From assembly GCA_031266795.1 (NCBI GenBank), contig JAISAI010000118.1, forward strand, positions 1 through 39,316: DNA of 39,316 bases, written 5' to 3'. This document shows positions 32,770-39,316 of this stretch, piece after piece. Source of the DNA: Eubacteriales Family XIII. Incertae Sedis bacterium (lineage in GTDB: Bacteria > Bacillota > Clostridia > Peptostreptococcales > Anaerovoracaceae). A program made the translations under genes and the position numbers. The notes below the pieces were generated by a model. That model searched no databases, was not told the DNA's origin, and saw nothing but the letters and a program-made list of their open reading frames with translations. Each line of letters opens with the position of its first letter. The first letter of the stretch is position 1.

Positions 32770-33993
32770 TCAATCATATGCTGCGCGCGCCTTTTTCATC
32801 ACGCAGCCGCGGTAATGGTTTGGGGATTTCCCTTCGAGCTTCTTGAATACCCTCGTGAAATAGCTCTGGTCCGTATAGCCTACCATGCTCGCGATGTCCG
32901 CGAGGCTGACGGCGGGGTTTTGCATCAATATCTTGCTCTGCTCTATGCGCACCTTGTTCAGGTATTCCTTGAAGCCGCACCCCGTCTCAGCCTTGAACAG
33001 CGTGCTGAAATGCGATGAGCTCAGGTATATCCGGTTTGCCAGGAGATCCACGTCCAGGCGCCTGTTGTAGTTTCTGTTGATGTAGTTGATCGTGTCGCAC
33101 AGAGCGCTCGCGTGCTTGCCTGACGGATTGTTCAGCGACAGTATGGAGAACTCGCCGAGCATGTCGTTCAGCCATGAGACTATGCTCTTCATATTGTCGA
33201 TGTCATGTATCCTCTTCGAGTAGTTGTACGTGATGTCCGTTATGGCTTTGGCGTCGTCGCCGCTCCTGAGCGCGGCGGTGGAGAGTATCCCTATGAGCTC
33301 GACGGCCCTGATCTTCACGAACTCCACGTTCTTGCCGCTGTGGAAGAGTATATGCCCGACGATCTCGTTGAGTATCACCCTGGCCGGCGCATTGTCCATG
33401 ATCGAAAGCGTGTTCACAAGCCGCCGCTCGTTGGCGTAGCCCTGCCTCGGCGCGTCGTGCCCGCCCTTGTCGAAAAACTCCCTGAGCTTTGCCACCGCCG
33501 CGTCCGTGGCCTCGATGCGCACGTTGTCCGAAAGATGCATGGAGTTCACGAACAATTGCTCTGAGAGGGAATTGACCATATTCGGCTTCACGACGGGCAC
33601 GGCGGCAAGTATCTTGGTGAGCTCCTGCCTGTCGTAGTCAGGCGCTCTGCCGTCTATGTCCATATCTATGTAGTCCTTATGGCTTTTCATGAGTACGGGC
33701 CCGCCGACGGCGGTGAGATGGTGCTCCCCCCTGAGGAAGATCGGCGACGCGAAAAATACAAAACTCCGGGGATCCAGGAAAACATACCTGTTCCCGTAGT
33801 TGTGGGCGAACTCCCCGCTCTGCCTCATCGCGTTTTTGCACTTTCCGCGCACATTCAGCAGCTTCGCCACATAGTCGAGGCATTCCTGCGCGCCGCTGTA
33901 CAGGGGCGTACAGAATTGCTCGTCGCCGCTCCTGTCTATAACGCTGATCCCAACGCCTGTAACGCCTGAAAAATCCTCCAGAGTGTAAAATTT
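32770..33993 (-). CDS. AraC-family regulator with N-terminal PocR sensory domain
   Basis: 407 residues from ATG 33993 (AGGCGAGG upstream). The N-terminal ~165 residues match the PocR ligand domain (FSGVTGVGISVIDRSG, CxxAMRQSG, FVFFASPIFLRGEHHLTAVGGPV). A helical linker follows, then two AraC helix-turn-helix units (LDVDLLANRIYLSSSHFSTLF and SLADIASMVGYTDQSYFTRVF). It sits between mtaBC and the divergent second corrinoid operon and probably activates one or both, with methanol or a related C1 signal as ligand (inference). Confidence 0.9.
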   Translation of the reverse strand, partial: KFYTLEDFSGVTGVGISVIDRSGDEQFCTPLYSGAQECLDYVAKLLNVRGKCKNAMRQSGEFAHNYGNRYVFLDPRSFVFFASPIFLRGEHHLTAVGGPVLMKSHKDYIDMDIDGRAPDYDRQELTKILAAVPVVKPNMVNSLSEQLFVNSMHLSDNVRIEATDAAVAKLREFFDKGGHDAPRQGYANERRLVNTLSIMDNAPARVILNEIVGHILFHSGKNVEFVKIRAVELIGILSTAALRSGDDAKAITDITYNYSKRIHDIDNMKSIVSWLNDMLGEFSILSLNNPSGKHASALCDTINYINRNYNRRLDVDLLANRIYLSSSHFSTLFKAETGCGFKEYLNKVRIEQSKILMQNPAVSLADIASMVGYTDQSYFTRVFKKLEGKSPNHYRGCVMKKARAAYD

Positions 33994-34159
33994 CATCGTT
34001 TCGCCTCGCCTTGCCCCCAAGGCGGCCGGGATAGCCCAAACCTGCCTACAATCCCACCGCCCTATAGCCGGTTATCACTTTTTTTATTTCAATTATTCTA
34101 CTACGAAATGGGGCGGATTGGCAAAGGCTAAACCCCGGATAAGGCTACAATCGGAGAAA

Positions 34160-34225
34160 AGTGCAAAAAACCGGAATATAAGTGCAAAATACATGCTGAC
34201 TACCGCGCACTATATGGGGTACAAT
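34160..34225 (+). promoter_or_regulatory. Promoter of the second corrinoid operon with AraC-type direct repeats
   Basis: TGACTA (34197-34202) and TACAAT (34220-34225) are spaced by 17 bp. Immediately upstream AGTGCAAAA occurs at 34160-34168 and 34181-34189, direct repeats exactly 21 bp apart, the two-turn spacing used by AraC-family activators beside the -35. The divergent PocR/AraC-type gene starts at 33993. The rest of the 337-bp gap (33994-34330) holds only a weak candidate promoter for that regulator (TTGAAA and TATAGG, minus strand) and no gene. Confidence 0.55.
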
Positions 34226-34330
34226 ATCGTTGACGATGTTGTGGGCGTCACGGCGGGCGGGGAAACCGCGGTTTGGCATTCTTTAGTGGTGGGACAGGCC
34301 CCAAGGGGCTGAGGCCAGAGGAGGACACAA

Positions 34331-34981
34331 TTGTCGGATACGGCGCGTGAGCTGGTGGAGGCCGTCAAGTGCGGCGATGAGAACAAGACTATTTCCCTTG
34401 TCAGGCGGATGCTTTCCGAGGGCGCCGACCCCTATGAGATACTCTACGGCAGCCTGTTGCTCGCGATGAGGGAGATCGGGGACAACTTCAATGACGACGC
34501 GGTATTCATCGCGGAGGTGCTCAACGCCGCCCAGGCTTGGAAAAAAGGGTATTCACTTCTCAAGAGCATCATTGTGGACGAAAAAACCCCGCTTCTCGGC
34601 CGCGTCGTGATAGCGACCGTCGAGGGGGACGTGCACGATATAGGCAAAAACCTCGTGAGCGTGTTCCTCGACGCGGCGGGCTTCGAGATCGTCGATCTCG
34701 GCGTGGACGTGTCGGCGGACATGATAGTCGACGCCGTGAGGGAGCACCGCCCGGACATCCTCGCCCTCTCGTCCCTGCTCACCGTGACGATGACATACCA
34801 CGAAGTGATCATACAGGCCCTCAAGGACGCGGGGCTCAGGGACGGCCTCATCATTTTCGTCGGGGGGGCGCCCATCACAAGGGAGTACAGCATAGAAATC
34901 GGGGCGGACTATTACGAGAAGGACGCCGCGTCCACGGCGGAACACGCGCGCAGGCTGTTCGCGAAAAAGGGCTATGGGTAA
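34331..34981 (+). CDS. Second methyltransferase corrinoid protein (MtaC-like paralogue)
   Basis: 216 residues, TTG start at 34331 with GAGGAGG 6 nt upstream; no better start exists. It has the same layout as the MtaC at 30514: cap helices, then EGDVHDIGKN with His102, SLLTVT, and VGGAPITREYSIEIGADYY. No substrate methyltransferase is adjacent, so it may share MtaB or serve another one elsewhere. It leads an operon with a CobW-like GTPase, a His-rich protein and a RACo activator. Confidence 0.9.
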   Translation: MSDTARELVEAVKCGDENKTISLVRRMLSEGADPYEILYGSLLLAMREIGDNFNDDAVFIAEVLNAAQAWKKGYSLLKSIIVDEKTPLLGRVVIATVEGDVHDIGKNLVSVFLDAAGFEIVDLGVDVSADMIVDAVREHRPDILALSSLLTVTMTYHEVIIQALKDAGLRDGLIIFVGGAPITREYSIEIGADYYEKDAASTAEHARRLFAKKGYG

Positions 34982-34999
34982 TATTACGCAAATGATTGC

Positions 35000-35096
35000 G
35001 GGTAATTGCTTGGGGTGAATGTTTGTGGGCAAATGGCCGTGAGTAATTGGTTGGGGTAAATGTTTGTGGGCAGAATTGTGGGTAAAGGATTGTGAG
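35000..35096. repeat. Degenerate ~40-bp repeats between corrinoid and CobW genes
   Basis: Similar blocks start at 35000, 35041 and 35080 (GGGTAATTGCTTGGGG, GAGTAATTGGTTGGGG, GGGTAAAGG), each of the first two followed by TGTTTGTGGGCA. The 118-bp gap is otherwise featureless, and no normal ribosome site precedes the next ATG. Confidence 0.55.
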
Positions 35097-35099
35097 TCT

Positions 35100-35705
35100 A
35101 TGAAGTATATAGTTTTTTCTGGGTTTCTCGGCGCGGGCAAGACGATGGCGGTCAGTTCTTTTGCGGGGCATTACCTGAAAAAGCCGCGCAAGGATCCCGA
35201 TCGCGCGGACAGGATAGTGATAATAGAGAACGAGATCGGCGAGACGAACTACGACGACGAGCTTCTGGGCAGCGAGGGCTATTCCGTCAGCGGCATGCTG
35301 TCGGGATGCATCTGCTGCTCGCTCGCCTCGGAGCTGTCGGCCGCCGTAAAAGGCGTCATACGCGACTATTCGCCCGAATGCATTATTATCGAGCCGACGG
35401 GCCTCGCCTCCCCCGGCAAAGTGCTCGAAACGCTGAACGGCTTCATCTCGCATGAAGACGAGGTGAAGGTCGTTTCCGTCATCGACGCGACCCGTTACCG
35501 CGAACTGGCGGGGATCATGCCGAAGATGCTCGCGGACCAGATGGAGAGCGCAGACCTGCTGCTGCTCAACAAGACGGACGCGGCGGCGAAGGATGAGGTG
35601 CGTGTGATGCTGCAAGAGATAAGGGGCTTCGGCTACAAAGCGTGTGTAAAGCCGGTATCGCTGTCGGAGGGCGTGGACGCGTCCATATGGAAGGGGTTGC
35701 TATGA
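35100..35705 (+). CDS. Small CobW/HypB-type (G3E) GTPase, candidate metallochaperone
   Basis: 201 residues from ATG 35100, where homology starts. It has P-loop GFLGAGKT (8-15), IIENEIGE, the metal-site motif GCICC (69-73), IIIEPTG and the guanine-specificity motif NKTD. It is about two-thirds the length of classical CobW proteins because the C-terminal CobW_C domain is absent. G3E GTPases insert or deliver Zn, Co or Ni. The stop overlaps the His-rich gene by 4 bp, so a chaperone pair serving the corrinoid or methyltransferase enzymes is likely (inference). Confidence 0.85.
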   Translation: MKYIVFSGFLGAGKTMAVSSFAGHYLKKPRKDPDRADRIVIIENEIGETNYDDELLGSEGYSVSGMLSGCICCSLASELSAAVKGVIRDYSPECIIIEPTGLASPGKVLETLNGFISHEDEVKVVSVIDATRYRELAGIMPKMLADQMESADLLLLNKTDAAAKDEVRVMLQEIRGFGYKACVKPVSLSEGVDASIWKGLL

Positions 35706-36310
35706 GCGGGAATAGACAAGATGGCCATCACAAAACGGAGGGGAGCGGCCGCTGGGACGACCACGGGCATGGGCATGGGCATGGCAGCGAGCACGACCGC
35801 TGGCACAGCCACGAGTACGGCCATAGGCATGAACATGACGGCGAGCATGACGACGGCCACGGGCATAGCCACGGCCATGGACATGACCACGGCCACGGCT
35901 GCGATCACGATCACGGGCACACGCACGGCTGTGATCACGATCACGGGCATGAACACGCGCACGAACACGACGATCTGTACTCGGCCGACGGTGTCAGCGC
36001 CACCGTGGCGTCGCTCAGCGCAAAGCTGAGCGTATCGTCCGCGAGGAAGCTTGCGAGGCTTCTGGCGAACTGGGCTGCGGACGGCGGCTACATCGTCGGC
36101 CATATCAAGATAAAGCTCGAAGCGGGCGTATCGAGATACTGGGTCTCGTCCACAGGCTCATCCCTTGGGGAGAGAGCCTCGCGCACGTGGGAATCGCCCG
36201 ACGATAGGCCCACGGAAGCGGGCGTCACGGCGATCATCATAGGCCCTTCGGAAAGCGAACTCTTGAAGGCCTTGGAAACATCACTGCGGGCGGTCCGACA
36301 TCCGGCGTAG
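35702..36310 (+). CDS. His-rich protein with unrecognised C-terminal domain
   Basis: 202 residues from ATG 35702, overlapping the GTPase stop as ATGA. The first ~90 residues hold about 30 His, largely as HGHGH and DHDHGH runs, with the unit [18 protein letters not shown] repeated. This is a strong metal-binding tail. Residues from about 95 onward form a folded-looking domain ([52 protein letters not shown]) that I do not recognise. By analogy with His-tailed HypB, UreE or CooJ it may store or hand over nickel, cobalt or zinc; it is unlikely to be a membrane protein. Confidence 0.8.
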   Translation: MSGNRQDGHHKTEGSGRWDDHGHGHGHGSEHDRWHSHEYGHRHEHDGEHDDGHGHSHGHGHDHGHGCDHDHGHTHGCDHDHGHEHAHEHDDLYSADGVSATVASLSAKLSVSSARKLARLLANWAADGGYIVGHIKIKLEAGVSRYWVSSTGSSLGERASRTWESPDDRPTEAGVTAIIIGPSESELLKALETSLRAVRHPA

Positions 36311-36357
36311 GCCGGCCGGGGCACTCTATTATCGGCTTGGAAAATGGGGGAATACAG

Positions 36358-38280
36358 ATGGCGGAAAAAGAATACAGGATAGTCTTCAGGCCCGAGAACG
36401 GGGCCGAGCACGAGGCGTATGCGCGGGAAGGCGCCACGCTCCTCTCGGTCGCGCGGAGCGCCGGAGTCGCGATAGACGCGCCCTGCGGCGGCGCGGGCAC
36501 ATGCGGCAAATGCAAGGTACGGCTCGTATCCGGCGACGTGGCGTCCGCTCGGGGCAGGCATATCTCCGAGGAGGATTTCGCTTCGGGCTACCGGCTCGCC
36601 TGCGAAAGCTCCGTGATCGCGGACGCGTATGTGTTCGTGCCGGCCTCAGCCCTCGCGTGGCAGTCGCAGATACGCGTCGACATCTCGGACAGCGAAAGCT
36701 CCCGCGAGAAGATAGACCGCATCAGGAGAGGTTTCGCTGACGCAGGTTTCGCCGTTGACGGCGGCGTCCGGAATGTGCGCGCCCTTCTCACCCCGCCCAG
36801 CCTCGACGACGCGGAGGCGGACAGGGAGCGCCTGCTCCGCGCCCTGGGCGGGAGTGCATCCTCCATATCCCTTCACGCCCTCCGCAAGCTGCCGACGGCC
36901 TTGCGGGACGGCGGGTTCTCCGTGGATTGCCTTGTCCTTGGGGGCGGCGCCGTCATCGACGTGGGCAATGAAGCCATGCGGCCCGTGGGCGTCGCCATAG
37001 ACATAGGCACGACGACGGTATCGGCGCTCGCCGTGGATCTCGACACCGGAGAGGTACTCTCCGCCGGGAGCGCCGGCAACGGCCAGATACGCTACGGCGC
37101 CGACGTGATCAACAGGCTCATAGAGAGCGCGAGGCCGGGCGGCGCGGAGCGGCTCAGGAAAGCCATAGCGTACGAATGCCTCGCGCCGCTTACCGCGAAC
37201 ATCTGCGAGAGCGCGGGCGTAGAGCCGTCCCGCGTCGCGAGGCTGTCCATAGCCGGCAACACGACTATGATGCATCTCCTGCTCGGGGTTTTCGGCAACC
37301 ATCTCAGGATGGAGCCGTATGTACCCGCGTTTTTCTCCGCCTGCGGCCTGACGGGAGCGGATATCGATATAGGCGTCAACCCCGGCGCCGAGGTATTCGT
37401 CGCGCCGTCCGTCGGCAGCTATGTGGGCGGGGACATCACGGCGGGGGCGCTTGCCTCCGGCATATACCGGACGGCGCTCGGCATGGACGGCGGCGGCGAG
37501 GGCGCGTCCCTGTTCATCGACCTCGGCACAAACGGGGAGATAGCCCTCTCGGGCGAGGGATTTCTCATGTCCTGCGCATGCTCCGCGGGCCCGGCCTTCG
37601 AGGGCGGCGATATCCGCTGCGGGATGCGCGCCATGGACGGGGCGATCGAGGCTGTGCGCATAGACGCCGACACCATGGCGCCCGATCTGTCCGTGATAGG
37701 CGGCGCCGAGCCCATAGGCATCTGCGGATCAGGGCTGATCGACCTCATAGGCGAGCTTTTTCGCTGCCGCATCATCGACGCGCGGGGCAAGTTTGTCCGT
37801 GACGGCGACAGGATAGGCGTGGATGAATGGGACGACGGGAAGTATTACGTACTCGCGCGCGGGGACGACGACGCCCCGGACATCATACTATCCGAGGTAG
37901 ACATCGACAATTTCATCAGGGCAAAGGGATCTGTCTACTCCGCCATACGGACGATGCTCGAGGTCACAGGCATGGAAGCCGGCGATCTCGGCCGTGTTTT
38001 CATAGCGGGCGGCATCGGCAGCGCGATAGACATCACGAGCGCGATCCGCATCGGCATGCTTCCCTCCCTGCCGCAGGAGCGCTACGAGTATATCGGCAAT
38101 ACATCGCTCACAGGGGCGTATATGACGCTGCTGTCGAAAGAGGCGCGAGACCGGCTCGAGGAGATACGGGGAAGCATGACGTATATCGAGCTTTCCGCGC
38201 ACCCGGGGTATATGGACGAATTCGTGGCGGCCTGCTTCCTGCCGCATACCGACGCGTCGCTGTTCCCGGCGGCGCCGTAA
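36358..38280 (+). CDS. RACo-type reductive activator of methyltransferase corrinoid protein (DUF4445)
   Basis: 640 residues from ATG 36358, preceded by GGGGG. The [2Fe-2S] domain has C43, C49, C52 and C82 (APCGGAGTCGKC). A linker domain of about 110 residues follows, then the ASKHA domain (VAIDIGTTTVSALAVD, LSIAGNTTMMHLLLG, LFIDLGTNGEIAL, VFIAGGIGSAIDI). It is about 100 residues longer than the paralogue at 16322, mainly in the linker. Operon position points to the corrinoid proteins of methanol metabolism as clients. An intrinsic terminator follows. Confidence 0.92.
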   Translation: MAEKEYRIVFRPENGAEHEAYAREGATLLSVARSAGVAIDAPCGGAGTCGKCKVRLVSGDVASARGRHISEEDFASGYRLACESSVIADAYVFVPASALAWQSQIRVDISDSESSREKIDRIRRGFADAGFAVDGGVRNVRALLTPPSLDDAEADRERLLRALGGSASSISLHALRKLPTALRDGGFSVDCLVLGGGAVIDVGNEAMRPVGVAIDIGTTTVSALAVDLDTGEVLSAGSAGNGQIRYGADVINRLIESARPGGAERLRKAIAYECLAPLTANICESAGVEPSRVARLSIAGNTTMMHLLLGVFGNHLRMEPYVPAFFSACGLTGADIDIGVNPGAEVFVAPSVGSYVGGDITAGALASGIYRTALGMDGGGEGASLFIDLGTNGEIALSGEGFLMSCACSAGPAFEGGDIRCGMRAMDGAIEAVRIDADTMAPDLSVIGGAEPIGICGSGLIDLIGELFRCRIIDARGKFVRDGDRIGVDEWDDGKYYVLARGDDDAPDIILSEVDIDNFIRAKGSVYSAIRTMLEVTGMEAGDLGRVFIAGGIGSAIDITSAIRIGMLPSLPQERYEYIGNTSLTGAYMTLLSKEARDRLEEIRGSMTYIELSAHPGYMDEFVAACFLPHTDASLFPAAP

Positions 38281-38292
38281 GGGATGCGGCGA

Positions 38293-38337
38293 CCCGCGCG
38301 CTCTTCACATATAGTCAGGGATGCGCGGGATTTTTTT
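38293..38337 (+). terminator. Intrinsic terminator after the activator gene
   Basis: CCCGCGC (38293-38299) pairs with GCGCGGG (38323-38329) and is followed by A and seven T (38331-38337). The loop is long (23 nt). Confidence 0.65.
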
Positions 38338-38341
38338 GCAG

Positions 38342-38451
38342 AGCGCGTGCTTTTGCGCAGGTTCCGAGCGGAGCGTACTTCGAGGTACGTGCGCATGGGA
38401 TGAGAGCCGCTTTGCTCCCAGCTACACGGGTTCTGTGTAAAAGTGCGCGCT
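38342..38451. repeat. Imperfect ~110-bp palindromic element abutting cooT
   Basis: The ends match in inverted orientation (AGCGCG/CGCGCT, then CTTTT/AAAAG and CAG/CTG). At 38369-38391 it contains, on the minus strand, CACGTAC then CTCGA then AGTACGCTCCG, the same core as the repeats at 9093 and 38676. It runs from just after the activator terminator to the cooT stop codon. Confidence 0.55.
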
Positions 38452-38647
38452 ATGCGGAAAAGAGACAAGCATCCGCTATTGTTATCACGTTCTTCACGAG
38501 GTCAATGCTCGATATGCCGCCGCGACAGGCGACCTCGTTGCCCGTGATGTCCGTGAGCGTGATTTCTTCCCCCTTGACCTTCACCCTCGTCACGTATTCC
38601 GCTAAGGGAGCGTCGTCGCCGGCTTTATAGACGGTGGACAGGCACAT
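38450..38647 (-). CDS. cooT: CooT-family nickel-binding protein
   Basis: 65 residues, the CooT size. It starts MCLSTVY with Cys2, the nickel ligand of the Rhodospirillum protein, and continues with a small beta-barrel pattern (VTRVKVKGEEITLTDITGNE, ISSIDLVKNVITI). CooT binds nickel as a dimer and aids CODH maturation. The ribosome site is GGAGGG. It stands about 10 kb from cooS, beside a His-rich CooJ-like gene. Confidence 0.9.
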   Translation of the reverse strand: MCLSTVYKAGDDAPLAEYVTRVKVKGEEITLTDITGNEVACRGGISSIDLVKNVITIADACLFSA

Positions 38648-38675
38648 TTTTCCCTCCTTTCTTTAGTGGTTACTA

Positions 38676-38769
38676 CACGTACTCTGAGTACGCTCCGGGG
38701 AGCCAAAATCGGCCTTGGACCCGGACTGCATCAAAACTACCGCGACCGTTTAGTAGTTTCGATTATATA
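38676..38769. repeat. Dispersed palindromic repeat, copy 2
   Basis: 94 bp matching 9093-9187 with one indel and about four substitutions, in the same orientation. The 3' hairpin (ATCAAAACTA and TAGTTTCGAT, one mismatch) is kept. The left arm ATTTTGGCT of the 5' hairpin is absent. It lies between the cooT start and the end of the His-rich gene, so it could separate their transcripts. Confidence 0.88.
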
Positions 38770-38800
38770 AACCCTTGAGTAACAAGAAAACTCTGATTCC

Positions 38801-39100
38801 CTAAGAATTCGCAAGCAACTCTATGGCTATCTCGATGTTGTCGGCGGCCTCGTCGATGGACGTGGCGCCGTTCTCTACGAGATCCGCAATATCGAGCGAG
38901 CCAAGCTCCCCGGCGGAGTCAAGCAGGCCGCGCAGCTCGCGCGCGTGCTCGCGGTTGTGGTCTTTCATATAGGAAAGTACCTTCGTGAGCTTCTCCTTGT
39001 CCATGCCGGACGACGCGCCGAGCCCGTTCATGGGGTCATGCGTATGGCCCTCGTCGCCGTGCGCGTGCGAATGCCCGTGAGGATGTATACCGTCATGCAT
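38801..39100 (-). CDS. Small His-rich protein, CooJ-like nickel-binding candidate
   Basis: 99 residues. The N-terminal ~22 residues are His-rich (MHDGIHPHGHSHAHGDEGHTH). The rest is a helical bundle (KLTKVLSYMKDHNREHARELRGLLD, ADNIEIAIELL) with further His, a pattern I have seen in small proteins beside cooT in CODH-containing Firmicutes. In Rhodospirillum the cooCTJ genes encode CODH nickel chaperones and CooJ is His-rich, though that protein has its His tail at the C-terminus. The ribosome site is AGAGG. Nickel handling is inference. Confidence 0.75.
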   Translation of the reverse strand: MHDGIHPHGHSHAHGDEGHTHDPMNGLGASSGMDKEKLTKVLSYMKDHNREHARELRGLLDSAGELGSLDIADLVENGATSIDEAADNIEIAIELLANS

Positions 39101-39263
39101 GTTTTGCCTCTTTTCTGCTTCCGTCAGGAAAACGCTGATTCGTTAGTCGTCATGCTAACACGCGCATAGCGGGCGTGTCAATGCTGCAATGTGTATCAAC
39201 AGGACAAACGCATCAATTTTCTTCCATAACCTCTTGACAATTTGATTACATCGAGAGAAAGGC

Positions 39264-39316
39264 TTGCACAAGGCTATCTTTTGGTATAGAATGTATTGTA
39301 TACTATGTAATACATT
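39264..39316 (+). promoter_or_regulatory. Rightward promoter with overlapping palindromic operator at the window edge
   Basis: TTGCAC (39264-39269) and TAGAAT (39287-39292) are spaced by 17 bp. AATGTATT (39290-39297) and AATACATT (39309-39316) form a perfect 8-bp dyad with an 11-bp spacer covering the -10 end and expected start point. The controlled gene lies outside the window. The dyad resembles GntR-type operators, but I cannot name the regulator. Confidence 0.5.

Noticed and set aside
34118-34312. 64-codon plus-strand frame upstream of the second corrinoid gene
   Set aside because: It contains the AraC-type repeats and the promoter for the next gene; no ribosome site and no recognisable protein.

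Overview
The window looks like chromosomal DNA of a fairly GC-rich anaerobic Firmicute (Clostridia-type) able to run the Wood-Ljungdahl pathway. The pointers are an alaS-ireB-ruvX operon, a YneA-like LysM protein behind LexA/DinR-type boxes, strong GGAGG ribosome sites, and a complete CO dehydrogenase/acetyl-CoA synthase operon next to methanol:corrinoid methyltransferase genes. The genus cannot be fixed from this sequence alone.

Region 1 (1-6404) is accessory. It opens with the 3' end of a NifU/IscU-like gene and a ferredoxin-tailed aldo/keto reductase, then an 83-bp tandem repeat array. Next comes an AT-richer block on the minus strand: an FTR1 iron permease, a DMT-family permease, an OmpR-type regulator and its histidine kinase. 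The permease and the regulator meet at an apparent deletion junction that removed the permease C-terminus and nearly all of the receiver domain. A type III toxin-antitoxin locus follows: promoter, 45-nt RNA repeats, terminator and endoribonuclease toxin. A decayed fragment of the 83-bp repeat lies on the far side of this block.

Region 2 (6405-16257) is mostly housekeeping: alaS, ireB, ruvX, a probable SOS cell-division inhibitor, a LacI-type regulator divergent from a sugar isomerase-like gene with an operator inside its promoter, a methionine gamma-lyase family enzyme, a tyrosine recombinase and a DUF2284 protein.

Region 3 (16322-28805) is the carbonyl branch of the Wood-Ljungdahl pathway. 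Reading leftward on the minus strand the order is cooC2, cooS/acsA, cooC, acsB, acsD, acsC, acsE, a second methyltetrahydrofolate methyltransferase and a RACo-type reductive activator. metF is divergent. fhs, fchA, folD and formate dehydrogenase are not in the window.

Region 4 (28810-39316) carries methanol use and metal handling. A PucR-type regulator, mtaC, mtaB and a PocR/AraC-type regulator read leftward. Divergent from them is an operon of a second corrinoid protein, a small CobW-like GTPase, a His-rich protein and a second RACo-type activator. CooT and a small His-rich CooJ-like protein close the window. The likely flow is: methanol methyl group to MtaC via MtaB, then to tetrahydrofolate or the corrinoid iron-sulfur protein, then with CO to acetyl-CoA on AcsB. 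CooC, CooT and the His-rich proteins would supply nickel or other metals, and the RACo proteins would rescue inactive Co(II) corrinoids.
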